Assembly: GCF_900113525.1 (NCBI RefSeq) | Contig: NZ_FOPP01000013.1 | Span: 1 to 64,000 of the forward strand | DNA from: Pedobacter insulae | GTDB lineage: Bacteria; Bacteroidota; Bacteroidia; Sphingobacteriales; Sphingobacteriaceae | Length of the DNA: 64,000 nt | Direction: 5' to 3' | In this document: positions 1 to 6,772 of the stretch, piece after piece | Numbering within the stretch: the stretch's first letter is position 1 | How the letters are laid out: each line of letters begins with the position of its first letter | Notes under the pieces: generated by a model | Database searches by the model: none | Told to the model about the DNA's origin: nothing | Seen by the model: only the letters and a program-made list of their open reading frames with translations | Made by a program: the position numbers and the translations under genes

Positions 1-168
1 CCCCAAAAGCTCCTGACATGAATAGTCGCTACCAGCAAAGAGTTGCATATAGGTATTGACTGTATTGCGGGAAATACCGAGAACAGAACCTATTTTACGG
101 TTGCTGTAACCCTCCAGATGTAATGTGAGTATTTGTTTTAAGTCCATCGGATCAAGTTTGTTGGCCAT
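1..168 (-). CDS. istA: IS21-family transposase IstA, N-terminus (partial)
   Basis: The first 56 residues of a DDE transposase of the IS21 family; the rest lies beyond the window. The protein starts MANKLDPMDLKQIL and continues into a helix-turn-helix (about residues 11-42, with EGYSNRKIGSVLGISRNTV). That is the usual IstA N-terminal DNA-binding domain, which binds the element's terminal repeats. The ATG at 166-168 on the minus strand is the natural start, because upstream sequence is only the repeat-bearing IS end. The catalytic DDE domain and the istB helper ATPase are not visible, so I cannot say whether the element is intact. Confidence 0.85.
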   Translation of the reverse strand, partial: MANKLDPMDLKQILTLHLEGYSNRKIGSVLGISRNTVNTYMQLFAGSDYSCQELLG

Positions 169-216
169 ATCGCTGTATTTAAGAGCGATAAGGTAATTCT
201 TTCTTGATCTTTTAAA

Positions 217-337
217 GTGGCACAATTCGAACCGTAAAAATGGATAGGGATAAAAACTAAACCATTAAAGTGGCATCATTTAAACCGTAATCGCTGGCAC
301 TAACAGACCGAAATAGCTGGCACTATTCGAACCGTAA
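217..337 (+). repeat. Three terminal repeats of the IS21 element
   Basis: Three related 21-bp units lie at 217-237, 270-290 and 317-337, in the same orientation. They share the pattern GGCA-n-n-ATT-n-n-AACCGTAA. A partial fourth unit (GCTGGCAC) lies at 293-300. Spacings are 53 and 47 bp. Multiple terminal repeats like these are transposase binding sites in IS21 elements. Confidence 0.75.
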
Positions 338-397
338 TATCCAAGAAGCTCAAATTCTGACCTGACAAGAAAAAAAGCAACGCCAATTTTTATCGGT

Positions 398-1006
398 TTG
401 ACAATTTGGTTGATTATTCAAGCTATTTTGACAAGCAAAAACATTTACAACACGGACACAAATTCATTTCCACCGAAAATTATGTTATTGGGGATTTTGC
501 CGACAATTTTGACAATAATTATTTTATTTGTAACACAAAAAGGACGACAATTTATTGACAGTTTACCGCTCAAAAATTTGACTTATTTAAACGTGGTAAG
601 AATTCCAGTAGAAATCGTTTTGTTTTGGCTTTTTCTAAACAAAGCAGTTCCAGAACTTATGACTTTTGAAGGAAGAAACTTTGACATAATCGCAGGAATT
701 ACAGCACCATTTATTGCCTATTTTGGACTGACAAAAAACAAATTAAGCAGACAAGTAATTTTAGTTTGGAATTTTATTTGCCTTGGACTTTTACTTAGTA
801 TAGTTGTGAACGCTATATTTTCAGCACCTTCACCAATACAAAAATTTGCATTTGAACAACCAAACATAGCGATTTTAAATTTTCCATTTAGTTGGTTGCC
901 TACATTTATTGTACCAATCGTATTATTTGGACATCTAACATCAATCAGACAATTAATGAAATATAAAACTGAAATAATAACGAACAAAAAAACAACGAAC
1001 GGCTAA
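398..1006 (+). CDS. Multi-pass membrane protein, 5' end removed by IS21 (first cassette gene)
   Basis: About 200 residues with six or so hydrophobic segments and short polar loops; no enzyme motif is visible and I assign no function. It resembles small integral membrane proteins of unknown role found in Bacteroidota. The only usable start is TTG at 398, but the frame is open back to 338, next to the last IS21 repeat, and reads TRKKATPIFIGLTIWL, already at the start of a membrane helix. The native start was therefore probably lost to the insertion and the gene may be silent. Its TAA stop (1004-1006) lies inside the left core of the first attC site, as is common for cassette genes. Confidence 0.6.
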   Translation: MTIWLIIQAILTSKNIYNTDTNSFPPKIMLLGILPTILTIIILFVTQKGRQFIDSLPLKNLTYLNVVRIPVEIVLFWLFLNKAVPELMTFEGRNFDIIAGITAPFIAYFGLTKNKLSRQVILVWNFICLGLLLSIVVNAIFSAPSPIQKFAFEQPNIAILNFPFSWLPTFIVPIVLFGHLTSIRQLMKYKTEIITNKKTTNG

Positions 1007-1131
1007 CAGCGGTTTGGCAAAAGGCGGGGTTTGGTGCTTCTATAACAGTGAAGTGCTAAATCAAACGAAGTGCTTCTAATGAAGTTCAGTGCTAGAAAAC
1101 CCGCACTTCGCCAAGCCGCAAAACGTTAGTG
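1001..1131 (+). other. attC-like recombination site 1
   Basis: Imperfect inverted repeat of 131 bp. The left core GGCTAAC (1001-1007) is followed by an arm with GCGGTTTGGC; the right arm has GCCAAGCCGC and ends in the core GTTAGTG (1125-1131). The spacers between cores and arms are unequal (A against AAAAC), as in the unpaired central spacer of attC sites. The centre forms a variable loop with further short repeats. Confidence 0.75.
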
Positions 1132-1187
1132 GTAATGCTACGCCCCCACCGATCGCCTGCCAATATTTCCTAATATATTTTGAAAAT

Positions 1188-1205
1188 GTTACCTAATTAG
1201 CTAAC
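1188..1205 (+). promoter_or_regulatory. Palindromic operator of the first toxin-antitoxin cassette
   Basis: GTTACCTAATTAGCTAAC is an 18-bp palindrome with one mismatched pair and GTTA/TAAC ends. It sits 8 bp before the toxin start and overlaps the likely -7 region (TAACTTTAC). HigA-type antitoxins usually repress their own operon through a site in this position. A comparable palindrome lies before the second pair. Confidence 0.6.
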
Positions 1206-1213
1206 TTTACAAA

Positions 1214-1564
1214 GTGAAGGAAAAAATTATAAGGAACATCTTCTATTACAAAAATTACTATTTGGACTTCTTTGAAAAACTAAGTCCAGAAGTTAAGAAA
1301 AAGACCAACTGGACTTTACAGCTTATAGCGACATTAGATAGGGTTCCCGAAAAATATTTCAAGCACATTACAGGCTCAACCGGAATTTATGAGGTCAGGG
1401 TTGAAGTTGGTTCAAACATATTCCGCATCTTTTCGTTTTTTGATAAGGGACAGCTGGTAATATTGGTGAACGGATTTCAAAAGAAAACCCAGAAAACACC
1501 AATGAAAGAAATTGAATTGGCCGAGAAATTAAAAAAACTTTACCTTGATGAAAAAGACAAATAA
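1214..1564 (+). CDS. higB: HigB/RelE-like toxin (cassette 2)
   Basis: A 116-residue protein of the RelE/HigB toxin superfamily (phage Gp49-like branch). Known members cleave mRNA on the ribosome. Visible family marks are the central GIYEVRVEVGSNIFRIFSFF strand region and the conserved NGFQKKTQKTP stretch near residues 89-99, followed by a Lys/Glu-rich C-terminal helix. The start is GTG at 1214; no ATG exists nearby and the transcript may be leaderless. It overlaps the antitoxin gene by 17 bp, so the two are co-transcribed, toxin first as in HigBA systems. It is 50-60% similar by eye to the toxin of the next cassette. Confidence 0.85.
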   Translation: MKEKIIRNIFYYKNYYLDFFEKLSPEVKKKTNWTLQLIATLDRVPEKYFKHITGSTGIYEVRVEVGSNIFRIFSFFDKGQLVILVNGFQKKTQKTPMKEIELAEKLKKLYLDEKDK

Positions 1565-1853
1565 AAATCTAACCTCATTTGCTGACCATTTGGACAGCCA
1601 ATACGGAAAACCTGGAACTGAGACGAGAGAGGAATTTGAAGAAGGATTTGAGGCTTTCAGACTTGGTGTGATGTTACAGGAACTCCGTAGGGAACAAGGA
1701 CTAACACAGGGACAGCTCGCAGAAAAATGTGGGACTACAAAAACTTATATTTCACGCATAGAAAATAACGCAAGTGACATCAGACTTTCAACATTAATGA
1801 GGATTATACGTGAAGGCTTTGGCAAGCACCTAAAGTTCAAAGTTGAAATCTAA
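1548..1853 (+). CDS. higA: HigA-like XRE antitoxin (cassette 2)
   Basis: A 101-residue antitoxin with a Cro/C1-type helix-turn-helix at about residues 45-90 (LRREQGLTQGQLAEKCGTTK, then TYISRIENN). The acidic N-terminal part (TREEFEEGFEAF) is the likely toxin-wrapping segment. The ATG at 1548 is preferred over the TTG codon directly before it. It should neutralise the toxin encoded just upstream and repress the operon through the palindrome at 1188-1205. The gene ends 13 bp before the core of attC site 2. Confidence 0.87.
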   Translation: MKKTNKNLTSFADHLDSQYGKPGTETREEFEEGFEAFRLGVMLQELRREQGLTQGQLAEKCGTTKTYISRIENNASDIRLSTLMRIIREGFGKHLKFKVEI

Positions 1854-1866
1854 GCAACCGCACTAC

Positions 1867-1975
1867 CACTAACAAGGGTTTGGCGAAATTGGCGGGAGAT
1901 CTTCTTCGCCGTTCCAATCTATTAATAAATTTATCCCGAGTCCGCCAACTTGCGTAAAGCCCTGGGGCGTTATAT
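1867..1975 (+). other. attC-like recombination site 2
   Basis: A 109-bp site with left core CACTAAC (1867-1873) and right core GTTATAT (1969-1975). Arms pair as GGGTTTGGCGAAATTGGCGG on the left with a right arm containing CCGCCAACTTGCG and TAAAGCCC, leaving an extra unpaired C as in attC extrahelical bases. The left core is the exact complement of the core that opens the same cassette (1125-1131). Confidence 0.75.
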
Positions 1976-2032
1976 GCAATGCAAAACGCCCTAACCCGCC
2001 GTCAACTTCTATCAAAATAAATTTGCTTTACA

Positions 2033-2048
2033 GTAACTTATAAGTTAC
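2033..2048 (+). promoter_or_regulatory. Perfect 16-bp palindromic operator of the second toxin-antitoxin cassette
   Basis: GTAACTTATAAGTTAC is a perfect palindrome directly before the second toxin gene, overlapping a TACCTTTG -7 box (2046-2053). It shares GTnA/TnAC ends with the operator of the first pair. It is the expected autoregulatory site for the antitoxin. Confidence 0.65.
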
Positions 2049-2050
2049 CT

Positions 2051-2410
2051 TTGTTCAGGAAGGTAAGAGAGGTTATAGCATTTAAAAATTACTTTGAAAA
2101 ATTCCTACTTGAGCAGCCTAAAAAGGTTCAGGATAAGATATTCAAAATCATCGAAGCTATTGAAACTCTTGAGCGTGTGCCTTCGAACTATCTGAAATTT
2201 CTTGTTGGCGCGGATGGCCTTTATGAAGCAAGAATACAGCTGGGTTCGAATATTTGGCGTGTGTTTTGTTTCTTTGATAACGACAAACTTGTAATCTTAT
2301 TGAACGGATTTCAAAAAAAGACTCAGAAGACACCAAAAAACGAAATTGAAAAGGGATTGCGCCTAATGGCAGAATACTACGAACAAAAAAACAAGAAAAA
2401 TGGAAACTAA
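2051..2410 (+). CDS. higB: HigB/RelE-like toxin (cassette 3)
   Basis: A 119-residue toxin of the same RelE/HigB family as the one in the preceding cassette. Shared landmarks are GLYEARIQLGSNIWRVFCFF in the middle and NGFQKKTQKTPKNEIE towards the C-terminus. It is predicted to inhibit translation by mRNA cleavage when unopposed. The annotated TTG start at 2051 overlaps a TACCTTTG promoter box, so the true start may be a few codons later or the box is not used; homologues begin about here. It overlaps the antitoxin start by 11 bp. The two pairs look like diverged relatives, not a recent duplication. Confidence 0.83.
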   Translation: MFRKVREVIAFKNYFEKFLLEQPKKVQDKIFKIIEAIETLERVPSNYLKFLVGADGLYEARIQLGSNIWRVFCFFDNDKLVILLNGFQKKTQKTPKNEIEKGLRLMAEYYEQKNKKNGN

Positions 2411-2690
2411 AAGCTGGAAAGATGTCAAGAATACGGTCTACGGAAAAAAGGGAACGGAAAGACGCGACGAACTTGACAGAGATTTTGCAAGTTTTAAAAT
2501 CGGATTAATGCTGCGCAAGGCAAGGGAAGACAAACACCTAACCCAAAGTGAACTTGGAGAGCTTGTGGATAGGAAACGTGAATATATTTCTAGGATTGAA
2601 AACAACGGGAGTAACCTAACCTTAAAAACTTTATTTGATATTGTAGAAAAGGGGCTTGGTGGAAAAGTAAAAATCTCTATCGAACTATAG
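2400..2690 (+). CDS. higA: HigA-like XRE antitoxin (cassette 3)
   Basis: A 96-residue antitoxin with an XRE helix-turn-helix around residues 37-85 (REDKHLTQSELGELVDRKRE, then YISRIENNGSNLTLKTL). An N-terminal toxin-binding segment contains ERRDELDRDFASF. It is a clear relative of the antitoxin in the previous cassette and has the same operon order and overlap. It likely binds the 16-bp palindrome at 2033-2048. The gene ends 9 bp before the core of attC site 3. Confidence 0.87.
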   Translation: METKSWKDVKNTVYGKKGTERRDELDRDFASFKIGLMLRKAREDKHLTQSELGELVDRKREYISRIENNGSNLTLKTLFDIVEKGLGGKVKISIEL

Positions 2691-2699
2691 CCATACTGC

Positions 2700-2806
2700 A
2701 TATAACAGCGGTTTAGCAAAAGTGGCGGAGATTTATCTCCTGCCTATTCTATTTCATAAAAATTTAACGTAACAACCAAACTTCGCCAAGCCGCCGAACG
2801 TTAGCA
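2700..2806 (+). other. attC-like recombination site 3
   Basis: A 107-bp site with left core ATATAAC (2700-2706) and right core GTTAGCA (2800-2806). The arms contain GCGGTTTAGC on the left and GCCAAGCCGC on the right, nearly the same as site 1. The left core complements the core opening the same cassette (1969-1975). No matching inverse core for GTTAGCA was found in a convincing attC further right, so this is the last recognisable site of the array. Confidence 0.75.
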
Positions 2807-2887
2807 GAAACCCTTTCCAAAACGCATAACCTTTCTACCGCCCTACTAACAGAGTTTTCGTAAATTGCAATTGATAAAATTTACCTA

Positions 2888-3810
2888 ATGCCTAACATAA
2901 AAACGACCTACAAAAACTTATTGACGATATTGGCTCCACACTTTTAAAGGCTAGAGAAAATGCGGTCAAGGCTATTAATCATGAGCTTGTAAAAGCCAAC
3001 TGGGAAATAGGGAGGCACATTGTTGAGTTTGAATAGAATGGTGAGGATAAGACAGAATATGGAAGTTCACTATTAACCAACCTTTCAAAAGATCTCAAAA
3101 ACTCATATGGCAAGGGATTTGGAAAAAGTAACATCTACCTCTGCCGTCAGTTCTATCTAAAATATTCAATTTTCCAGACAGTGTCCGGAAAATTGAGTTG
3201 GAGCCATTATGCCGAATTATTGACAATCAGCGACGAACATTCGAGAAGCTTTTATGAAAAACAAACCGCGAACGAAAACTGGAGCTTCCGTGAACTAAAG
3301 CGACAAATTGACTCGGCCTTGTTTCAGCGGCTTGCACTTAGCAAAGATAAAGATGGCGTTTTAGCACTCGCTGAAAAAGGGCAAGAAATTACTAAACCAC
3401 AGGACACAATAAAAGACCCTTATATTTTTGAATTTCTCGAACTCCCCAAAGAAAGCATTGTAAAAGAAAGAGACCTAGAAACCAGGCTCATTAATAATCT
3501 CCAGGAATTTCTTCTCGAACTCGGGAAAGGCTTTTCGTTTCTTGCAAGACAATTCAAAATAACGGTTGACAATGAACATTTCTTTATTGACCTTGTTTTT
3601 TATCATAGAATATTAAAATGTTTCGTACTCATCGACCTGAAGACCAAAAAGATAAAACATCAGGACATTGGACAAATGAACCTCTATCTCAATTATTACA
3701 AACTCAAAAACTTGTTTGGACGTGACATTGACCTAGTTGAAGAACAAACTTTAAAAAACACTATTCTTATTAAATCTATAAACAGATCAAAAGAACTCGT
3801 TTATGGATGA
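2888..3810 (+). pseudogene. Decayed YhcG/DUF1016-family PDDEXK nuclease gene
   Basis: The conceptual product matches the YhcG family (DUF1016 N-terminal domain, then a PDDEXK nuclease domain), often linked with mobile and defence loci. Two lesions are visible. The ATG at 2888 starts MPNIK but a run of five A at about 2899-2903 needs one more A to join the frame DLQKLIDDIGSTLLKARENA. The codon at 3034-3036 is TAG where the family has Gln (GRHIVEFE-stop-NGEDKTEYG). The remaining open part (3181-3810) covers KLSWSHYAELL, the nuclease region with FFIDLVFYHR and FVLIDLKTKKI, and then ends early in unrelated sequence, about 40 residues short of the usual C-terminus. Confidence 0.85.
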
Positions 3811-4032
3811 GAATTTTTGAAGTGGCTTTACGATATTAAAATTGCAATAAATGAAATTGATTGGATACTTCGTTGAACATCCACAAGACTTTTTAAGATA
3901 CTGTTCCGTTTCTAGTTTGACGGTTAGCAGTCTTTTTTTTCGGAAACAATAACATGGTCTCCAACATTGAAACCATCACCATATTGCCAATCAAAATAGC
4001 ATCACGGGTGTATAGATTCCTATATATTTCAA

Positions 4033-4047
4033 TATATTTGATAGTAT
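4033..4047 (+). promoter_or_regulatory. Promoter -7 region shared with 5567
   Basis: TATATTTGATAGTAT contains a TAnnTTTG -7 box (TATATTTG, 4033-4040). The identical 15 bases recur at 5567-5581 before another gene. The interval 3811-4032 otherwise shows no gene, apart from a short minus-strand stretch that could be a gene remnant. Confidence 0.55.
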
Positions 4048-4088
4048 AAATGGACGCATCTTATATTAAATATAATCACCTTTATTAC

Positions 4089-4925
4089 ATGAATTTACCT
4101 TCAAAAAAAGAAATAACAAAAATAATTACCATTTTGCTATTCGGAACAATATTAAGTTCTTGTTCAAAAGAGGATGATCCAAAAAATGTTAAAAACGAAG
4201 AACCTTTAATCAGTAAAATGACAGTTGATCCATTTAACCCTAATTCTGGGGATGTAAAGGATTTGATTTTTGATTATGATAGTCAAAAACGTTTAATTAA
4301 AAAAACCGGTGGATTTATCCAAGTTCCAGTCTACAATGGTTTTATTGACGTTTTCACAAAAGATGTATACGTTTCATTAATTTATAATGACAATAAAGTT
4401 ACTGTTTCAGAACTTTCGGGTTCATCTCTATCCACTATCGCAAGAAACCCCTCTTATTACACATTAAATAATTCCAATAAAATAGCTCAAAGAGAGATTC
4501 CTAATAAATTTAATTCTCTAATTGAGGAAAAACAATCTTATATCTATTCTGGAAATAATTTGGTCGAAATAGAAACTTATTTAAAATCACCACGTTCCCC
4601 CATCGAACCTGGTGATTTTATTTTAACATATTCAGAAAAATTTTACTATGATTCTAATAACAATCTAATAAAAACTGAATATTTAAGAAAGAATAATGGA
4701 ATCGAAAAAGGAGAAAAAATCGTTCGGACATTTGAAGATTATGATAGATCAATAAATCCAACTAAAAGATTTTTTTTATTGGATGAATATTTCTACAGAT
4801 CACTCTCTAAAAATAATTTCAGAAAATACACTGAAGTTCGTTCCGTTGATGGAATTTTGAATGCGTCGATTGAAAGAAAGTGGACTTTTATTTATGACGG
4901 GAATGGAAATATCATAATTAATTAA
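4089..4925 (+). CDS. Secreted lipoprotein with YD-repeat-like strands
   Basis: A 278-residue lipoprotein of unknown role. The ATG at 4089 gives MNLPSKKEITKIITILLFG and a lipobox ILSSC, so it should be lipid-anchored after export. An in-frame ATG at 4050 would add 13 residues before the signal peptide and is less likely, although the promoter box ends only 10 bp before it. The mature part contains recurring Tyr-Asp motifs (FDYDSQKRLIKK, IYSGNNLVEIE, YYDSNNNLIKTEY, IYDGNGNIIIN) like the beta strands of RHS/YD repeats and of DUF4595-type lipoproteins. There is no catalytic motif. It stands alone ahead of the reductase gene. Confidence 0.75.
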   Translation: MNLPSKKEITKIITILLFGTILSSCSKEDDPKNVKNEEPLISKMTVDPFNPNSGDVKDLIFDYDSQKRLIKKTGGFIQVPVYNGFIDVFTKDVYVSLIYNDNKVTVSELSGSSLSTIARNPSYYTLNNSNKIAQREIPNKFNSLIEEKQSYIYSGNNLVEIETYLKSPRSPIEPGDFILTYSEKFYYDSNNNLIKTEYLRKNNGIEKGEKIVRTFEDYDRSINPTKRFFLLDEYFYRSLSKNNFRKYTEVRSVDGILNASIERKWTFIYDGNGNIIIN

Positions 4926-4960
4926 AGTAGTGACAACGGAGAGCACACACCCACAACATA

Positions 4961-5527
4961 ATGAGAAAGGTAATTGCAGCATTTAATATGACACTTGACG
5001 GTGTTTGCGATCACACAGCCGGAATTGCTGACGAAGAATTGCATCAGCATTATGCTGATCTGATAGATAATGCAGGAGTAATCTTATATGGTAGGATAAC
5101 ATACCAACTAATGCAATTCTGGCAAACATTAGTAACAAATCCCTCTGGCGAAAAATCAATGGATGAATTTGCAATTTCAATAAACAAAATTCCAAAACTT
5201 GTTTTTTCTAATACGTTAAAAGACACAAACTGGAATAGTGCAAAACTTGCAAATAAACCTCTTGAAGAAATGGTCCTAGAGCTTAAACAACAACCCGGAA
5301 AGGATATTTTGGTTGGAAGCAGGAGTTTAATCATTCAACTTTTAAATAATAATCTTATTGATGAATTTCAAATTTGCATTCACCCTATCATTGAAGGAAA
5401 AGGGCTACAACTATTCGACAAAATCAAGAACAGGATTATGCTGAAACTTATCAAAACAAAATCACTAAACTCTGGCGTAACGGTGTTTTATTATAGGCCC
5501 ACTCAAGAGAAAACATCAAACCGCTAG
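4961..5527 (+). CDS. DHFR/RibD C-terminal-domain family reductase
   Basis: A 188-residue cytosolic protein of the dihydrofolate-reductase-like RibD-C superfamily (relatives of Bacillus YyaP/YwjB). Marks are the N-terminal strand MRKVIAAFNMTLDGVCDH, the YGRITYQLMQFWQ helix around residues 43-56, the nucleotide-binding DILVGSRSLI near residue 110, and the C-terminal HPIIEGKGLQLFD. The substrate is unknown; the family uses NADPH-like cofactors but few members are characterised. A paralogue follows 98 bp downstream. Confidence 0.85.
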   Translation: MRKVIAAFNMTLDGVCDHTAGIADEELHQHYADLIDNAGVILYGRITYQLMQFWQTLVTNPSGEKSMDEFAISINKIPKLVFSNTLKDTNWNSAKLANKPLEEMVLELKQQPGKDILVGSRSLIIQLLNNNLIDEFQICIHPIIEGKGLQLFDKIKNRIMLKLIKTKSLNSGVTVFYYRPTQEKTSNR

Positions 5528-5566
5528 CAAGCATTTCTATCAGAACAAGATTTTTATAATATTTCC

Positions 5567-5581
5567 TATATTTGATAGTAT
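5567..5581 (+). promoter_or_regulatory. Promoter -7 region identical to 4033-4047
   Basis: The 15-base sequence TATATTTGATAGTAT occurs here as at 4033-4047, with the TATATTTG -7 box at 5567-5574. It should drive the second reductase gene, with a transcript starting close to the ATG at 5586. Confidence 0.55.
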
Positions 5582-5624
5582 CTGAATGAAGCCTCGCTAC
5601 CAAAAAGAGGAAAATACGAACTAT

Positions 5625-6194
5625 ATGAGAAAAATAATTTCATTTATGCACATATCGCTTGACGGTTTTGTGGCAGGTCCGAACGGAGAAATGGACTGGA
5701 TTAAAGTTGATCAAGAACTTTTTGACTATGTTGGCAATCGAATAGGCAAAGGCGACACTGCTTTATATGGACGGGTAACTTATGAGATGATGGAAGGTTA
5801 CTGGCCAACCGCAGCCGACAATCCCAATGCATCTAAACACGACATTGAACATTCAAAATGGTATAGCGAAGTCCACAAAGTTGTTTTATCAACAACGATG
5901 AAAGGCGCCGACTTAACTAAAACAAAAATTATCAGCAGCAATCTTTCAAACGAAATAAATAAAATAAAACAACAGGAAGGTGAAGATATCTTGCTTTTCG
6001 GCAGTCCTACAGCAACACATTCGCTTATACAAGAGAACTTAATTGATGGTTACTGGCTATTTGTTAATCCCATTATTCTGGGACAAGGCATCCCCCTTTT
6101 TAAAGGCGTTAAAGAAAAAACAAAGCTGAAACTGTTAAATACCCACCAATTTACTTGTGGGGTAACTGAACTGAATTATACAGTAGAGAGGTAA
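5625..6194 (+). CDS. DHFR/RibD C-terminal-domain family reductase (paralogue)
   Basis: A 189-residue member of the same RibD-C reductase family as the gene upstream, but closer to the common type: MRKIISFMHISLDGFVAGPN, GEMDWI, then LYGRVTYEMMEGYWP (about residues 46-60), DILLFGSPTATHSL (nucleotide site) and NPIILGQGIPLFKG. I choose ATG 5625 because homologues begin MRKIISFMHIS; an upstream in-frame ATG at 5586 would add 13 unrelated residues, but lies near the predicted transcript start and cannot be excluded. It converges on the Hsp20 gene across a terminator hairpin. Confidence 0.87.
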   Translation: MRKIISFMHISLDGFVAGPNGEMDWIKVDQELFDYVGNRIGKGDTALYGRVTYEMMEGYWPTAADNPNASKHDIEHSKWYSEVHKVVLSTTMKGADLTKTKIISSNLSNEINKIKQQEGEDILLFGSPTATHSLIQENLIDGYWLFVNPIILGQGIPLFKGVKEKTKLKLLNTHQFTCGVTELNYTVER

Positions 6195-6211
6195 TAACAA
6201 CTCATAACAAA

Positions 6212-6241
6212 AAAGGAGCCTATCTTTCGATGGACTCCTTT
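6212..6241. terminator. Bidirectional hairpin terminator
   Basis: Stem of AAAGGAG-CC with GG-A-CTCCTTT around an 11-base loop. A-rich sequence precedes it and T-rich sequence ends the stem, so it can serve both the reductase gene (plus) and hsp20 (minus), which converge here. Confidence 0.7.
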
Positions 6242-6262
6242 CAACCTTAACCAAATCAACTA

Positions 6263-6697
6263 TTATGAAACTTTAATTTCTTTATGCGCTAATTTTGCTT
6301 CGTCTTTTTTGCCAATAGTGATGTTTAAAATGCCATTTACATATTCAGCACTTATTTTATCTGCATCAACTCCTTCAGGCAAAACAAAAGACCTTGCAAA
6401 TGAACTATACTCAAATTCTTGACGGGTATAGTCTTTTTTCACCTCGTTTTCAACTGCTTTTTTCTCCGCCCAAATAGAAAGATTATCCTTTTTAAGGTCA
6501 ATCTTAAAATCTTCTTTCGTTAAACCTGGAGCAGCTAATTCAATTTTATAGCCATTTTCATCCTCATAGATATTAACGTTTGGTACTTTATTTACACCAT
6601 AATTTTTATTTAATGCGTCACTAAACAAAGAGTCGAAAACATTGTTAAAGTAAGGTGCAGTGTTTCTTGTTTTGTTGTTAAATTTTACTAAAGTCAT
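6263..6697 (-). CDS. Small heat shock protein Hsp20/alpha-crystallin
   Basis: A 144-residue ATP-independent chaperone that holds unfolding proteins. The N-terminal arm (NNVFDSLFSDAL) is followed by the alpha-crystallin domain from about residue 39 (VPNVNIYEDENGYKIELAAP) to the end, with the diagnostic AEYVNGILNITIGKK near residue 118 (A-x-x-x-n-G-x-L). The gene is monocistronic. A good Shine-Dalgarno sequence, AGGAGA, lies 8 bp before the ATG, which is unusual for this phylum and suggests strong induced translation. Confidence 0.95.
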   Translation of the reverse strand: MTLVKFNNKTRNTAPYFNNVFDSLFSDALNKNYGVNKVPNVNIYEDENGYKIELAAPGLTKEDFKIDLKKDNLSIWAEKKAVENEVKKDYTRQEFEYSSFARSFVLPEGVDADKISAEYVNGILNITIGKKDEAKLAHKEIKVS

Positions 6698-6704
6698 TTT
6701 TATA

Positions 6705-6710
6705 TCTCCT
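6705..6710 (-). promoter_or_regulatory. Strong Shine-Dalgarno site of hsp20
   Basis: AGGAGA on the minus strand, with 7 bases between it and the ATG. Most genes in this window lack such a site. Confidence 0.6.
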
Positions 6711-6772
6711 ATTAATTAATTTTTTTAAACTATAATTGTCTATGTTCAAACCTTATTCCAATCGTGAAATTT

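Larger units (their letters stand above)
1..345 (-). mobile_element. IS21-family insertion sequence, one end
   Basis: This is the transposase-proximal end of an IS21-type element. It holds the first 56 codons of an istA-like gene reading off the left edge, plus about 180 bp of non-coding end sequence with three copies of a 21-bp repeat. IS21 elements characteristically carry such multiple terminal repeats outside istA. The outer boundary is not exact: the last repeat ends at 337, and the next gene's reading frame is open from 338. The insertion appears to have removed the start of the gene beside it. Confidence 0.8.
338..2806 (+). mobile_element. Integron-like gene cassette array without integrase (CALIN)
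   Basis: Three attC-like sites separate one truncated and two complete cassettes, all genes reading rightward and each ending just before its attC. Complete cassettes run from about 1126 to 1969 and from 1970 to 2800. The decisive sign is that the start of each complete cassette is exactly complementary over 10 bases to the inverse core at its own end: GTTAGTGGTA at 1125-1134 with TACCACTAAC at 1864-1873, and GTTATATGCA at 1969-1978 with TGCATATAAC at 2697-2706. This is expected when a cassette circularises through its attC. No IntI gene or attI site is visible, and the left end is cut by the IS21 element. Confidence 0.72.

Noticed and set aside
2438..2719. Minus-strand frame opposite the second antitoxin
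   Set aside because: Ser/Leu-rich composition typical of an antisense frame, and the plus strand holds a clear HTH protein.
3923..3929. GTTAGCA, same as the right core of attC site 3, as a possible fourth attC
   Set aside because: The flanks have neither the GCCAAGCCGC-type arm nor a matching inverse core upstream, so seven matching bases alone are not enough.
3926..4010. Possible minus-strand gene end reading WQYGDGFNVGDHVIVSEKKD before a stop
   Set aside because: The frame is short, has no start and no recognisable family; it could be a gene remnant but cannot be supported as a feature.
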